Translations under genes and position numbers: made by a program
Assembly (NCBI GenBank): GCA_900554925.1
Contig: USJG01000006.1
Span: 1-35,719, forward strand
DNA from: an uncultured Lachnospiraceae bacterium
GTDB lineage: Bacteria > Bacillota > Clostridia > Lachnospirales > Lachnospiraceae
Direction: 5' to 3'
DNA: 35,719 nucleotides
Shown: one piece after another, positions 22,830 through 31,268 of the stretch
Numbering within the stretch: the stretch's first letter is position 1
Layout: the number at the start of each line of letters is the position of its first letter
The notes under the pieces: generated by a model
The model's input: only the letters and a program-made list of their open reading frames with translations
Told to the model about the DNA's origin: nothing
The model's database searches: none

Positions 22830-23840
22830 ATGGCACAAAAACACACTAATTCCAAAGCAAAGGACAGCTCAAGCAAATTGATTTTCTCAGACCCTATTTT
22901 ATGCGCCCAGTTTTTGAAGGGGTATGTGGACATTCCAATGTTAAAGGAGGTAAGGCCGGAGGATATAGAGAACGTAACAGAACGCTATGTACATATGTTT
23001 GTGGAGGAAAGAGAATCGGATGTGGTCAATAAAGTTCATTTTAGAGGAAACGACGCACCGTTTTTTCTGGTATCACTTATTGAACATAAATCGGCAATCG
23101 ATTATAATGTAGTTATGCAGGTACTCCGCTATATGGTTTTCATTTGGGAAGACTATGAGAAAGAGATGGAGATGCAGCATGAGGGCGTCAGCAGAACGAA
23201 GGCATTTAAGTACCCACCGATTCTGCCAGTGATATTTTATGACGGCAGAGATAAATGGACAGCAGAAACTTCGCTTCATAAGAGAGTGCTTTTCAGCGAT
23301 ATTTTCCAGGAATATATTCCGGATTATAAATGCATCCTTGTACAGCTACAGGATTACAGCAATGAAGAGCTAATGAAGAAGAAGGATGAATTGTCGATCC
23401 TTATGATGATGGACAGGCTGAAGGATGCCTATGATTTCTCTCTGCTGGGGAAAGAGGTTGATAATGCATATTTTAGTGAAACAACTGCGGATTCCCCAGA
23501 ATACCTGTTAAATATTATGGTACAGATTATAGAAGTATTTCTGGAAAAGCTGAATGTTTCATCGGAAGAGGCAGAAATCTTTGCGAGACAGATTAAGGAG
23601 AGGCGTATGGGAGAGTTTTTTACACAGTTTAAAGGATGGGATGTACAGGCGATACGAAAAGAGGTAAGAGAGGAAACGCAGGCAGAAACACGAGCAGAGG
23701 TACAGGAAGAAAGTATTGAGAAATTGATACATGCTTTGGAGGCTGTCAATATTTCCAGAGAGATGACGAAACAGCAGTTAACAGAGCAATATGGGCTAAG
23801 CGAGAAAGAAGCCAGGGAAAAAGTAGAATTGTACTGGTAG
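22830..23840 (+). CDS. Rpn-family PD-(D/E)XK nuclease, copy B
   Basis: A 336-residue paralogue of copy A, alignable end to end with an insertion in the charged C-terminal stretch (QAETRAEVQEES, about 292-303). Catalytic residues are at the same positions: D64 (SDVV) and E85-H86-K87 (VSLIEHKS). ATG 22830 has AAGGAAGG (22814-22821) eight bases upstream; ATG 22806 is an in-frame alternative with GGAGG ten bases before it. It ends in LYW like copy A. A long conserved leader and dedicated promoter and terminator make it an independent unit. Nuclease activity is inferred from the intact core; a role in defence or recombination follows from the family. Confidence 0.88.
   Translation: MAQKHTNSKAKDSSSKLIFSDPILCAQFLKGYVDIPMLKEVRPEDIENVTERYVHMFVEERESDVVNKVHFRGNDAPFFLVSLIEHKSAIDYNVVMQVLRYMVFIWEDYEKEMEMQHEGVSRTKAFKYPPILPVIFYDGRDKWTAETSLHKRVLFSDIFQEYIPDYKCILVQLQDYSNEELMKKKDELSILMMMDRLKDAYDFSLLGKEVDNAYFSETTADSPEYLLNIMVQIIEVFLEKLNVSSEEAEIFARQIKERRMGEFFTQFKGWDVQAIRKEVREETQAETRAEVQEESIEKLIHALEAVNISREMTKQQLTEQYGLSEKEAREKVELYW
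23607..23840 (+). CDS. Candidate intragenic Rpn small protein (copy B C-terminus)
   Basis: AAGGAG (23595-23600) lies six bases before the in-frame ATG at 23607, again codon 260, giving 77 residues. The product starts MGEFFTQF, matching MGELFANF in copies A and C, and ends LYW. Same reasoning and same doubt as for copy A. Confidence 0.5.
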   Translation: MGEFFTQFKGWDVQAIRKEVREETQAETRAEVQEESIEKLIHALEAVNISREMTKQQLTEQYGLSEKEAREKVELYW

Positions 23841-23866
23841 ATAAAAGTAAATAAAGGCAGTTAAAA

Positions 23867-23930
23867 ATCCTGATATAAAGTATGAAATTGTCCGCATGGA
23901 GGTTCAGATACTTTGTATCAGGATTTTTTC
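23867..23930 (+). terminator. Terminator closing Rpn cassette B
   Basis: Arms 23867-23884 and 23909-23926 pair over 18 bp (one G-U wobble) and are followed by TTTT. The left arm with GAAATT is the inverse of the 5' motif of the cassette over about 23 bp with a single mismatch. Confidence 0.87.
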
Positions 23931-23979
23931 TGTTGGCAGGTATGATGTGGAAAAAATGCGATTATAGTAAGGAAACGAT

Positions 23980-25068
23980 ATGGAAAAGGCGAGAGAAGGA
24001 AATTATGATTTGCTTAGGGTTATCTGCTGTATTGCTGTAATATCTATTCATGTAAGTAGTATATGGTTTCAGGCAATTACTGATGAGAGTATTTTTTTCG
24101 GACAATTGTATTTACGTGGGATAATAATCAGCTGTATGTATTATACTTGTCCTCGGTTTGCTGTTCCGTGCTTTGTTATGTTGACTGGAGCGTTTGCGCT
24201 ATCAGATGAAAGGAACAGCCAGTACAGATATTATTATAGAAAAATATTTAAAAGCATAGGTATTCCCACATTGATTTTCAGCTTTCTCTATTTTTTCTTA
24301 AATATCATGCTGAAAGTGTGGTATGGCGGAGGAATATTAGATTGGTTAATAGCTGTAAGGGAGCTTATCAGAGGGAAGCCGTTTGCCCATATGTGGTATC
24401 TGTATATGATGATCGGCGTTTATTTGATAGTACCCTTGGTTATTCGTTTCAGGTATCAGGTTGGGGGGGAAGTGTTCAGCAGAGTAGCTAGAGTGTTTAT
24501 GGTGTTGGCAGTTTTGGGTGGTTGTACCAGTAGCAGCGCATTATCCTGGGATATAGGAGTATCATTCCGCTATATCGGCTATCTTATGGTTGGGTACGAG
24601 CTGAGAAGAATTGAGAGCAGGAGTAATAAAAGGGGCATTCTTTTCATTGGAATAGGTGTACTGGTTCTGGTGCTGGATGTAGTTCTGCAATATGAGCAGA
24701 CATTAATGGGCATATCAGATGGCTGGTTAAAGGATTTCTTTTTAGGGTATTTGACTCCTTTGATTGCTATAAGCGCTATTCTGATTTTTGCAGGATTTTC
24801 CTGTTTGCGGGTTAAAAAGAATTTTAGTAAGTTATCCGCTTTAACTTTTATGATCTATTTAATTCATCCGGTAATACTCACATTTGCGAGGTTTGTAATT
24901 CGGTATTATGGATATGAATGGGACAACCGAATTGTTATTCCAGTGTGTATTTTTGCTGTATTTATGATGTCTCTGGCAGCTTCCACAATATACTGCAATG
25001 TATGGAAACGGATGGAAGATAAATGGGATATATCGAATAGGATTATCCGTTTGGTAAAACTACAGTAA
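23980..25068 (+). CDS. Acyltransferase family 3 membrane protein (O-acetyltransferase)
   Basis: A 362-residue protein with about ten helices. The N-terminal NYDLLRVICCIAVISIHVSS, containing the family histidine (H24), and the downstream Arg-rich loop are typical of acyltransferase_3 proteins that O-acylate surface sugars using cytoplasmic acetyl-CoA. It follows the Rpn B terminator by about 50 bases. GGAAACG is just upstream of the ATG, a modest ribosome binding site. It probably acetylates the glycan made by this locus; the acceptor sugar is unknown. Confidence 0.85.
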   Translation: MEKAREGNYDLLRVICCIAVISIHVSSIWFQAITDESIFFGQLYLRGIIISCMYYTCPRFAVPCFVMLTGAFALSDERNSQYRYYYRKIFKSIGIPTLIFSFLYFFLNIMLKVWYGGGILDWLIAVRELIRGKPFAHMWYLYMMIGVYLIVPLVIRFRYQVGGEVFSRVARVFMVLAVLGGCTSSSALSWDIGVSFRYIGYLMVGYELRRIESRSNKRGILFIGIGVLVLVLDVVLQYEQTLMGISDGWLKDFFLGYLTPLIAISAILIFAGFSCLRVKKNFSKLSALTFMIYLIHPVILTFARFVIRYYGYEWDNRIVIPVCIFAVFMMSLAASTIYCNVWKRMEDKWDISNRIIRLVKLQ

Positions 25069-25098
25069 ATCAGAATATCAAGAAAGGAAATACGAGAA

Positions 25099-26124
25099 TT
25101 GGATATGCAGGATTTAATCAGCGTCATCATTCCAATATATAACGGTGAAAAATATTTGAATACAATGGTAAGCATGCTAAGGGCACAGACCTACCAGGAG
25201 CTTGAAGTCGTTATAGTAAATGATGGTTCTACAGACCACACATTAGCTCTGTTGCGTAAAATGACAGAAGCCGATGAGCGGTTCAGAATTTATACAAAAG
25301 AAAATGAGGGGGCTGCAGGCGCAAGAAATTATGGTTTATCCAAAGCGTCAGGAAAATATCTTGCTTTTATAGACGCAGACGACTATATATATCCGGAATA
25401 TATCGAATTGCTGTATAGGCTGATAAAAGAGCATGATGCCGACTGGTCGCATTGCTCCTTTGTCAAGGTCGGTGAAAAATATGATCCAAAAAGCTATAAA
25501 AAATTCCAAATAGACAATATTGCAAAAAGTAATAAAAAAATAGTTTTTAACAGAGAAAACGCTATGAAGGATTTTGCATACCGCAGGCATTTATGCGGCT
25601 ATCCATATCTGAAGCTTATCAGGACGGAATTGGCAAAACAGATAAGTTTCCCTGTAGATTTGAAATATGCGGAGGATTATACCTATGTATATGAGCTGCT
25701 TAAAAGGAGCAAACGGGTGGTATATCTTGACGACATTGAATATTTATATGTCCAGCAGAAGGAAAGCGCAACCCATAGAAGAGCAGATAGAATAAATGAG
25801 TATCGAAAGGGATGGCTCCAACTGATAAAAATACATAATGAGATTAGCGCACTGTTGCCTGATTGTGCCGGTGGTGTCATGGAAAAATGCTATATGCAGG
25901 CAATTAAGGATACATCAAGAATTTATGACAGGCAGCGTGACAGCGAGTATTTACAGGAATTGTACCAATATATTAAGTGTAATGGGAGATCAGTGTTCCA
26001 GGATAAGGAAAATCCTTTGTTGCGAAGAATCCTTGGGTTGTCAGGGGCTATTTCCCCTGTTTTAACCTGTAATCTGGCACGGATATTGCTGCAGCATGGA
26101 TTTGTGTTAAAACGTACTGCCTAG
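25099..26124 (+). CDS. GT2 glycosyltransferase
   Basis: A 341-residue GT-A enzyme. SVIIPIYNGEKYL (8-20), NDGSTDHT (41-48), EGAAGARNYGL (70-80) and D92-A-D94-D95 (FIDADDYIYPE) mark the nucleotide-sugar-binding half. The C-terminal half is predicted helical without membrane segments. TTG 25099, ten bases after AAAGGA, is used as start; ATG 25105 is an alternative. It belongs to the EpsJ/WcaA type of capsule transferases; the sugar is unknown. Confidence 0.85.
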   Translation: MDMQDLISVIIPIYNGEKYLNTMVSMLRAQTYQELEVVIVNDGSTDHTLALLRKMTEADERFRIYTKENEGAAGARNYGLSKASGKYLAFIDADDYIYPEYIELLYRLIKEHDADWSHCSFVKVGEKYDPKSYKKFQIDNIAKSNKKIVFNRENAMKDFAYRRHLCGYPYLKLIRTELAKQISFPVDLKYAEDYTYVYELLKRSKRVVYLDDIEYLYVQQKESATHRRADRINEYRKGWLQLIKIHNEISALLPDCAGGVMEKCYMQAIKDTSRIYDRQRDSEYLQELYQYIKCNGRSVFQDKENPLLRRILGLSGAISPVLTCNLARILLQHGFVLKRTA

Positions 26125-26159
26125 TTACATTCATCTAAGAGCATTAAAAGAAAGGGAAT

Positions 26160-26327
26160 ATGAATATGAAGGTAATGTGCATTATGAATCAGAATATTTT
26201 GAATGTCAAATCCGGCGGCGGGCAATGTTCAAAAAGAAATTATGATGTCGTAAAGGAATCGCTAGAGGAAGAGGATGGGATGTATACTTGTATTATGAAA
26301 TTGATATGTGAAGAAATGAGGTACTGA
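26160..26327 (+). pseudogene. N-terminal fragment of a glycosyltransferase
   Basis: A 55-codon frame with AAAGGG upstream encodes VMCIMNQNILNVKSGGGQCSKR and NYDVVKESL. A GGGQ.SKRN segment close to the N-terminus is typical of GT4-type enzymes, where it lines the acceptor/phosphate site. The rest of the enzyme is missing, and the next gene begins eight bases after the stop. It may be the lost front half of the kind of gene whose end survives at 22372, but that link is only a guess. Confidence 0.6.
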
Positions 26328-26334
26328 GAAAAAT

Positions 26335-27111
26335 ATGTGTAAAGTTACAGTGATTACAGTTACATATAATGCTGAAAAATATATAGAAGAAACCATAAAG
26401 TCTGTGTTAGCTCAAAATTATAAAGATTATGAATATATAATAAAGGACGGGGATTCTACAGATAACACAGATGCATTAATAAGAAAATATATAAATAATG
26501 ATATAAAAAAAATTGAATATATTAAGGGAAAAGATGATGGAATATATGATGCTATGAATATAGCTGTTTGTGCAGCTAAAGGAGAATGGATTATATTTAT
26601 GAATGCTGGAGATACGTTTTATGATGAAAATGTTTTAAGAAATATTTTCTGTAATCAATATGCAAATAAAGTTGGAGTGCTTTATGGACATGCTTTTATG
26701 AAGTTGATAAATGATCGGGGATTCGTACAAACATATGATGCAGAAATGCTTTTGAAAGGCCATTCGATATGCCATCAGGCCGTATTGGAGAAGAAACAGT
26801 ATTTATTAAAGTATCCATTTGAAGTAACCTTGAAAATTTTAGCTGATAGAGAGCATTTTCTTCATTTGCTTTCAAAAGGAATCAATTTCGAAAGAGTAAA
26901 TATGATTGTGGCTAGAGAAGACAGAGATGGAATATCATCTACAAATTATCCACAATTTTTTTGTGAAGAAGATATAATAAACAAAAAATATGGTTTGGAG
27001 TGTAAGCAAAAAAACAGGGGAATTGGTTTTATCAAGATGCATGTCAAGAGAATCCTACCTCAATTAGAAGAATTTGTAATGATTAAAAAAGCAATAGAAA
27101 GAATGGTATAA
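26335..27111 (+). CDS. GT2 glycosyltransferase (WcaA-like, short)
   Basis: A 258-residue GT-A enzyme. TVITVTYNAEKYIEETIKSV, KDGDSTDNT (38-46), GKDDGIYDAMN (65-75) and FMNAGD (88-93) are the hallmarks of the short GT2 branch in which the DxD region reads NAGD. The second half has HSICHQAVLEKK and LADREHFLHL, also usual for that branch. From this gene on the DNA is clearly A+T-richer with AAA/ATA-biased codons. It ends directly at the ATG of the next gene (no gap), indicating translational coupling. Confidence 0.85.
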   Translation: MCKVTVITVTYNAEKYIEETIKSVLAQNYKDYEYIIKDGDSTDNTDALIRKYINNDIKKIEYIKGKDDGIYDAMNIAVCAAKGEWIIFMNAGDTFYDENVLRNIFCNQYANKVGVLYGHAFMKLINDRGFVQTYDAEMLLKGHSICHQAVLEKKQYLLKYPFEVTLKILADREHFLHLLSKGINFERVNMIVAREDRDGISSTNYPQFFCEEDIINKKYGLECKQKNRGIGFIKMHVKRILPQLEEFVMIKKAIERMV

Positions 27112-28884
27112 ATGAGTAAAAGAAAAGAATTTGTACTGCTTGCGTTGATAGGTGTCATAATCTTTTTTCTATCTACGTTACAAGTAAAAGATATTTTATC
27201 AATATGGAATCAAAATGATGAATTTGGTGTCTGGCAGGGAGGGGCTTGGATTTTAGGACTGGATTGGTCAGAAGTAGTTTCAACTAATGGATATTATGGG
27301 CATGGTTACGGCTTTATTCTTGCTTTGTTTATAAAAATATGGGGGAATAATACTGTATTTATGACACATATGGCAATATATTTTCAGGCATTGATACATG
27401 TCAGTTGTATTTTTATTGCCAGATATTGTATAGCCAAATTATTTCCTAAATCAGATATAGTTACAAGAGTAATTGCTTCAACTGTATGCATTTTAAATAT
27501 TCCTGATTTATTTTATATTTACATGTTTTTTTCTGAATCCTGGCTTAGGTTATTGGTGTGGATTATATTTGGACTTGTAGTGAGTTACTATGATAATCCC
27601 AAATGGTATAAATTGTTATTGGTTGCGTGGATTTCAATTTATTCGTTTTCTGTACATCAAAGATGCATTTTACTTGTCGCAGAAGCTTTAGTGTTGATTG
27701 CTTTTGAAATAGCAAGATACTTCATAAAGAACGGATTTGATATAAAAGTTTTTTTCAAAGTAAGCATCGTCTTATTATTAATCGGTATATTTTATTTTGT
27801 TGAGTACAAATATGGTCAAAACTCTTATATCAATGCACTGTATAGGAATGGTGGAGGGGAAAGTGTAGGAAGCAATCTGCTTTCAGAAAGAGGATTTACT
27901 CTAAAAGGTATTTTGCTTGATTATTTCTTCAACAAGGAAGCAGAAAAGATTGCTATTCAGAATATGTTTGGAATGATTTATTATATCTGTGCATTCGACT
28001 GTGGCTTTTTCCTTTTTGGCGTTATTCTATGTGTTTCGAAAATAAAAAGAGGTGTTAAGGATAAAAATGGGGAAAAGATTATACCGTTCCTGGTTATTCT
28101 GTGTACTGTTTTATTGGGAATTTTATTAGTAGTTTATCAAAATGCAAATGGTTATGTATATTCAAGAGTGGAAATAATGCATTATGGAAGATATTGTTCC
28201 TATTTGCTTACGCCAATGTTTATGCTTGGGATAGTTTATGTTTTAACTGAAAAAGAGAATATTTTGATTAGGAATACCTTATATATTCTTTTGTTATTTT
28301 TGTTATCAGGAACAATAACTTATACAGTACTAAAAACACATAATGTTACCAATTTATTTGCATTTGCAAATGCTTGCCCAGGAATTAAATCTGTATATTA
28401 TACAGATAATCCTTTTACGGCAACATTGTATCATACGGTACTTGGTGTCATATGGATTTTGTTTCCTATAGTGATGATAGTTGTAGCATCAAAGCATAAA
28501 AAGGTAGAAAAACAGATAAGAATAGGTATATTTATCATAGTGGCAATCACGTGGATTTATATAGCAAACGAGGAATGGAATGAAACGCATAAAACCCACA
28601 ATGTATATGTAGTTCGAACTTATGATTTGCAAAGCATTCTGAGAGAAGTTGACGAATTTGTCGCCTTTAAATCCTTTTCTTATGGAAGCGGATTGCTTCA
28701 ATATAATAATCCATATTCCAAAATTCATGTTTGTCAAACATTAGAAGAATTTGATGAAGAAGAAAACGGATTATTGGTTGTATCACAAAAAGGAATAGAA
28801 GAGATGGAAGAAATATGTAAAAAATATAATGTTGAATATGAGAATGACAGATATTTTGTTTGGAAATACGAAATAGGAAAATAG
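27112..28884 (+). CDS. Polytopic GT-C-like glycosyltransferase (second of two related proteins)
   Basis: A 590-residue membrane protein with about 12 helices and a soluble C-terminal tail (about 500-590). D36-E37 in NQNDEFGVWQGGAWILG corresponds to the DEFGYW segment of the protein at 17195, followed in both by a GYGF/GYSF...PI/FIKI-like stretch and a GRY segment before a late helix (MHYGRYCSYL here, IYGRYDEFIV there). This suggests a common GT-C-type fold using lipid-linked sugars outside the membrane. Unlike the first, it is not next to a polyprenyl-phosphate sugar synthase. A polymerase-like role cannot be excluded; no separate Wzy candidate is evident. Confidence 0.6.
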   Translation: MSKRKEFVLLALIGVIIFFLSTLQVKDILSIWNQNDEFGVWQGGAWILGLDWSEVVSTNGYYGHGYGFILALFIKIWGNNTVFMTHMAIYFQALIHVSCIFIARYCIAKLFPKSDIVTRVIASTVCILNIPDLFYIYMFFSESWLRLLVWIIFGLVVSYYDNPKWYKLLLVAWISIYSFSVHQRCILLVAEALVLIAFEIARYFIKNGFDIKVFFKVSIVLLLIGIFYFVEYKYGQNSYINALYRNGGGESVGSNLLSERGFTLKGILLDYFFNKEAEKIAIQNMFGMIYYICAFDCGFFLFGVILCVSKIKRGVKDKNGEKIIPFLVILCTVLLGILLVVYQNANGYVYSRVEIMHYGRYCSYLLTPMFMLGIVYVLTEKENILIRNTLYILLLFLLSGTITYTVLKTHNVTNLFAFANACPGIKSVYYTDNPFTATLYHTVLGVIWILFPIVMIVVASKHKKVEKQIRIGIFIIVAITWIYIANEEWNETHKTHNVYVVRTYDLQSILREVDEFVAFKSFSYGSGLLQYNNPYSKIHVCQTLEEFDEEENGLLVVSQKGIEEMEEICKKYNVEYENDRYFVWKYEIGK

Positions 28885-28888
28885 TGTT

Positions 28889-30130
28889 ATGGAGAAATTG
28901 ATAAAAGTGCTTCATCTAAATCATACATATAAAGGTGGTGGGGCTGAGAAAGTTGCAAGGCAGTTATATTATGGAATGAGCGAATATGGTGGAATACAGT
29001 CATATTTTTTAGCAGGACGCGGAAATGATAAAGAAGAGATAGATTGTATCTATAAGGATAATACAATACAAAACCAGATTAGACGCGGATTGTGTTTTTT
29101 GGGAAATAATAATAGAGTGCATGACAATTATGCCTTAAAAAAAATAAAAAGAATAATTAAAGAAAATGAGATAGATATCATTCATGTACACAATTTGCAT
29201 GGAAATTATATTGGAATACATGATATGGCAGAGCTTGCAAAATATTGTAAAGTGATATGGACGCTTCATGATATGTGGGCATTTACAGGGCATTGTGCAT
29301 ATAGTTTTGACTGTAAAGGTTGGGAAAAGGGAAAATGCATGATATGCAAATATAAGGAAATATACCCCCAAATCAGGCTGGATGTGGCAAATGATCGTTT
29401 TCAGAAAAAGGTAGAAAGCTTTACTAATGTAAATATTACATTTGTCGTTCCATCTGGATGGTTGATGCAAGAGTGCAGGAAATCGTTTCTAAAGGATGAA
29501 GACATATATCTAATACATAATGGTGTCCCCGTTTCCGATTTTTCAGACAGTTTTGTACGCATGCGTTTACGAGAGCAGTACGATATACCGTTGGATAAAA
29601 TTGTACTTATGTTTTGTGCCAACAGGTATGATAATCCTTTTAAGGGGATAGAAACCCTTGTGGGAGCGCTTGATCTTGTGGAAAATAAGAAAAGGTTTCA
29701 TTTGCTTATTGTTGGTAATAGTGATGAGCTTGTCTTTTCAAATAAATATACAATAAGCAGGACAGGATATGTGGAAAATGAGAAAATCATGTATGAATTA
29801 TATACTATGGCTGATGTACTTATAATGCCAAGTAATGCAGAAAATTTTTCTTGTACGATTTTAGAAAGTATGTCATGTGGTACACCTGTTATAGGAAGTG
29901 ATGTAGGAGGTATTCCAGAGCAGGTAACAGAAGAAACTGGGTGGGTATTTCCGGCAAAAGACGTAAAGGCTTTGTCTGAATTAATTGATAATTTGCTTTA
30001 TTTAGATGCAATGGAAATGGAAGATTATAGACGACTTTGTAGAAAGCGAATTTGCGAAAAATTTTCAGAAAAAAAGATGCTGGATGAATATTATAAATTA
30101 TATAAGGAAGTATTGTTAGATAAAGACTGA
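28889..30130 (+). CDS. GT4 glycosyltransferase
   Basis: A 413-residue GT-B enzyme. The N-terminal half starts VLHLNHTYKGGGAEKVARQL, a glycine-rich loop of GT4, and has IDIIHVHNLHGNYIG and TLHDMWAFTGHCAY followed by the Cys-rich C..W..GKCMIC segment seen in the colanic-acid WcaC-like branch. The C-terminal half has the donor-binding region with NAENFSCTILESMSCGTPVIG and DVGGIPEQV, containing the E-x7-E motif. Retaining chemistry on a nucleotide sugar is expected. It is three bases after the GT-C gene's stop and A+T-rich like its neighbours. Confidence 0.88.
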   Translation: MEKLIKVLHLNHTYKGGGAEKVARQLYYGMSEYGGIQSYFLAGRGNDKEEIDCIYKDNTIQNQIRRGLCFLGNNNRVHDNYALKKIKRIIKENEIDIIHVHNLHGNYIGIHDMAELAKYCKVIWTLHDMWAFTGHCAYSFDCKGWEKGKCMICKYKEIYPQIRLDVANDRFQKKVESFTNVNITFVVPSGWLMQECRKSFLKDEDIYLIHNGVPVSDFSDSFVRMRLREQYDIPLDKIVLMFCANRYDNPFKGIETLVGALDLVENKKRFHLLIVGNSDELVFSNKYTISRTGYVENEKIMYELYTMADVLIMPSNAENFSCTILESMSCGTPVIGSDVGGIPEQVTEETGWVFPAKDVKALSELIDNLLYLDAMEMEDYRRLCRKRICEKFSEKKMLDEYYKLYKEVLLDKD

Positions 30131-30145
30131 TATGAGGAAAATGAT

Positions 30146-31117
30146 ATGAGCAAATTGTTGACAGTATCAATTGCGGCATATAATGTTGAAAACTTCTTGA
30201 AAAATACACTTGATTCCTGTGTGATATGTGAAAAATTGTTGGAAGATATAGAAGTCATAATTGTAAATGATGGCTCAAAAGATAGGACATCAGAAATAGC
30301 AAATATTTATGTCAAAAAATATCCTAATACATTTAAATTAATTGATAAAGAGAATGGCGGATATGGTTCTACAGTAAATGCTTCTCTTCAATATGCCACA
30401 GGAAAATATTTTAAATTACTTGATGGCGATGATTGGTTTAACACAAAGGAATTAGAGAAATTTGTAGGAATATTGGATCAAATCAATGATGATTTGATTA
30501 TTTCAGATTATAGCACAATCAATGACATAACAAGAGAGAATATATTATTTCACAGTGAATATTTGTTACCTGACAAATCAACCTGTACGGATCAGCTTCC
30601 TGCGGACAGTGATATATATGTTATGCACAGGTTAACTTATAAAACAAGTATTTTAAGAGAAGCAGGGTTGAAATTGCCTGAACATTGTTTTTATACAGAC
30701 ACGCAATATATAACTTGCCCCTTATGGAAAATAGAAACCTATAGATATATACCATTCAATATTTATCAATATAGAATTGGTCAGGCTGATCAAAGCATCA
30801 GTTTAGCAAGTATAATCAGACATTTAGATGATATCAGACGTATGCTGGAAGATTTGGAATATTATTTTGATGCTATAGACTATAAACGTAGAGAATGGGT
30901 AATAGATTGGAGAATCTCCGAATCTTATAAATTTTACATAAGTTATTTATTTTTTGAAAAGGATTCAAAACAAGAGATATATGAATTTATAAATAGAATT
31001 TATTTAAAATATCCGCAGAGATATAAGTTGATGAAAAATAGAAAAATAAGATTGATGAATATAACAAAGGGGAAAGCGTATGCACTCTGCAAGTTATTTA
31101 TCAAATTGGGGTTATAA
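30146..31117 (+). CDS. GT2 glycosyltransferase
   Basis: A 323-residue GT-A enzyme. LTVSIAAYNVENFLKNTL (5-22), VNDGSKDRT (40-48), KENGGYGSTVNASL (68-81) and D93-G-D95-D96 (LLDGDDWF) define it. The GGYGSTVN wording is shared with capsule transferases of streptococci and lactobacilli. No membrane helix. It starts 15 bases after the GT4 gene and is the last gene of the A+T-rich block. The 151-base gap after it has no clear promoter or terminator that I can support. Confidence 0.87.
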   Translation: MSKLLTVSIAAYNVENFLKNTLDSCVICEKLLEDIEVIIVNDGSKDRTSEIANIYVKKYPNTFKLIDKENGGYGSTVNASLQYATGKYFKLLDGDDWFNTKELEKFVGILDQINDDLIISDYSTINDITRENILFHSEYLLPDKSTCTDQLPADSDIYVMHRLTYKTSILREAGLKLPEHCFYTDTQYITCPLWKIETYRYIPFNIYQYRIGQADQSISLASIIRHLDDIRRMLEDLEYYFDAIDYKRREWVIDWRISESYKFYISYLFFEKDSKQEIYEFINRIYLKYPQRYKLMKNRKIRLMNITKGKAYALCKLFIKLGL

Positions 31118-31268
31118 AAACTATTCCCTTTGTAGCATCTATAGTTAATTGTTTTCTGATGCTTATGTAATTGAGAATATTAACTTATAGTATCAGAGTT
31201 TGCAATTAGAAGCTACAGAGAAAGAAAAATAGAGTGGAAAAGAGAAAGATGTTAAAAGGCAACAATTT

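Noticed and set aside
31118..31268. Possible promoter for the flippase operon
   Set aside because: A/T-rich, but no -35/-10 pair with acceptable spacing could be supported by eye.
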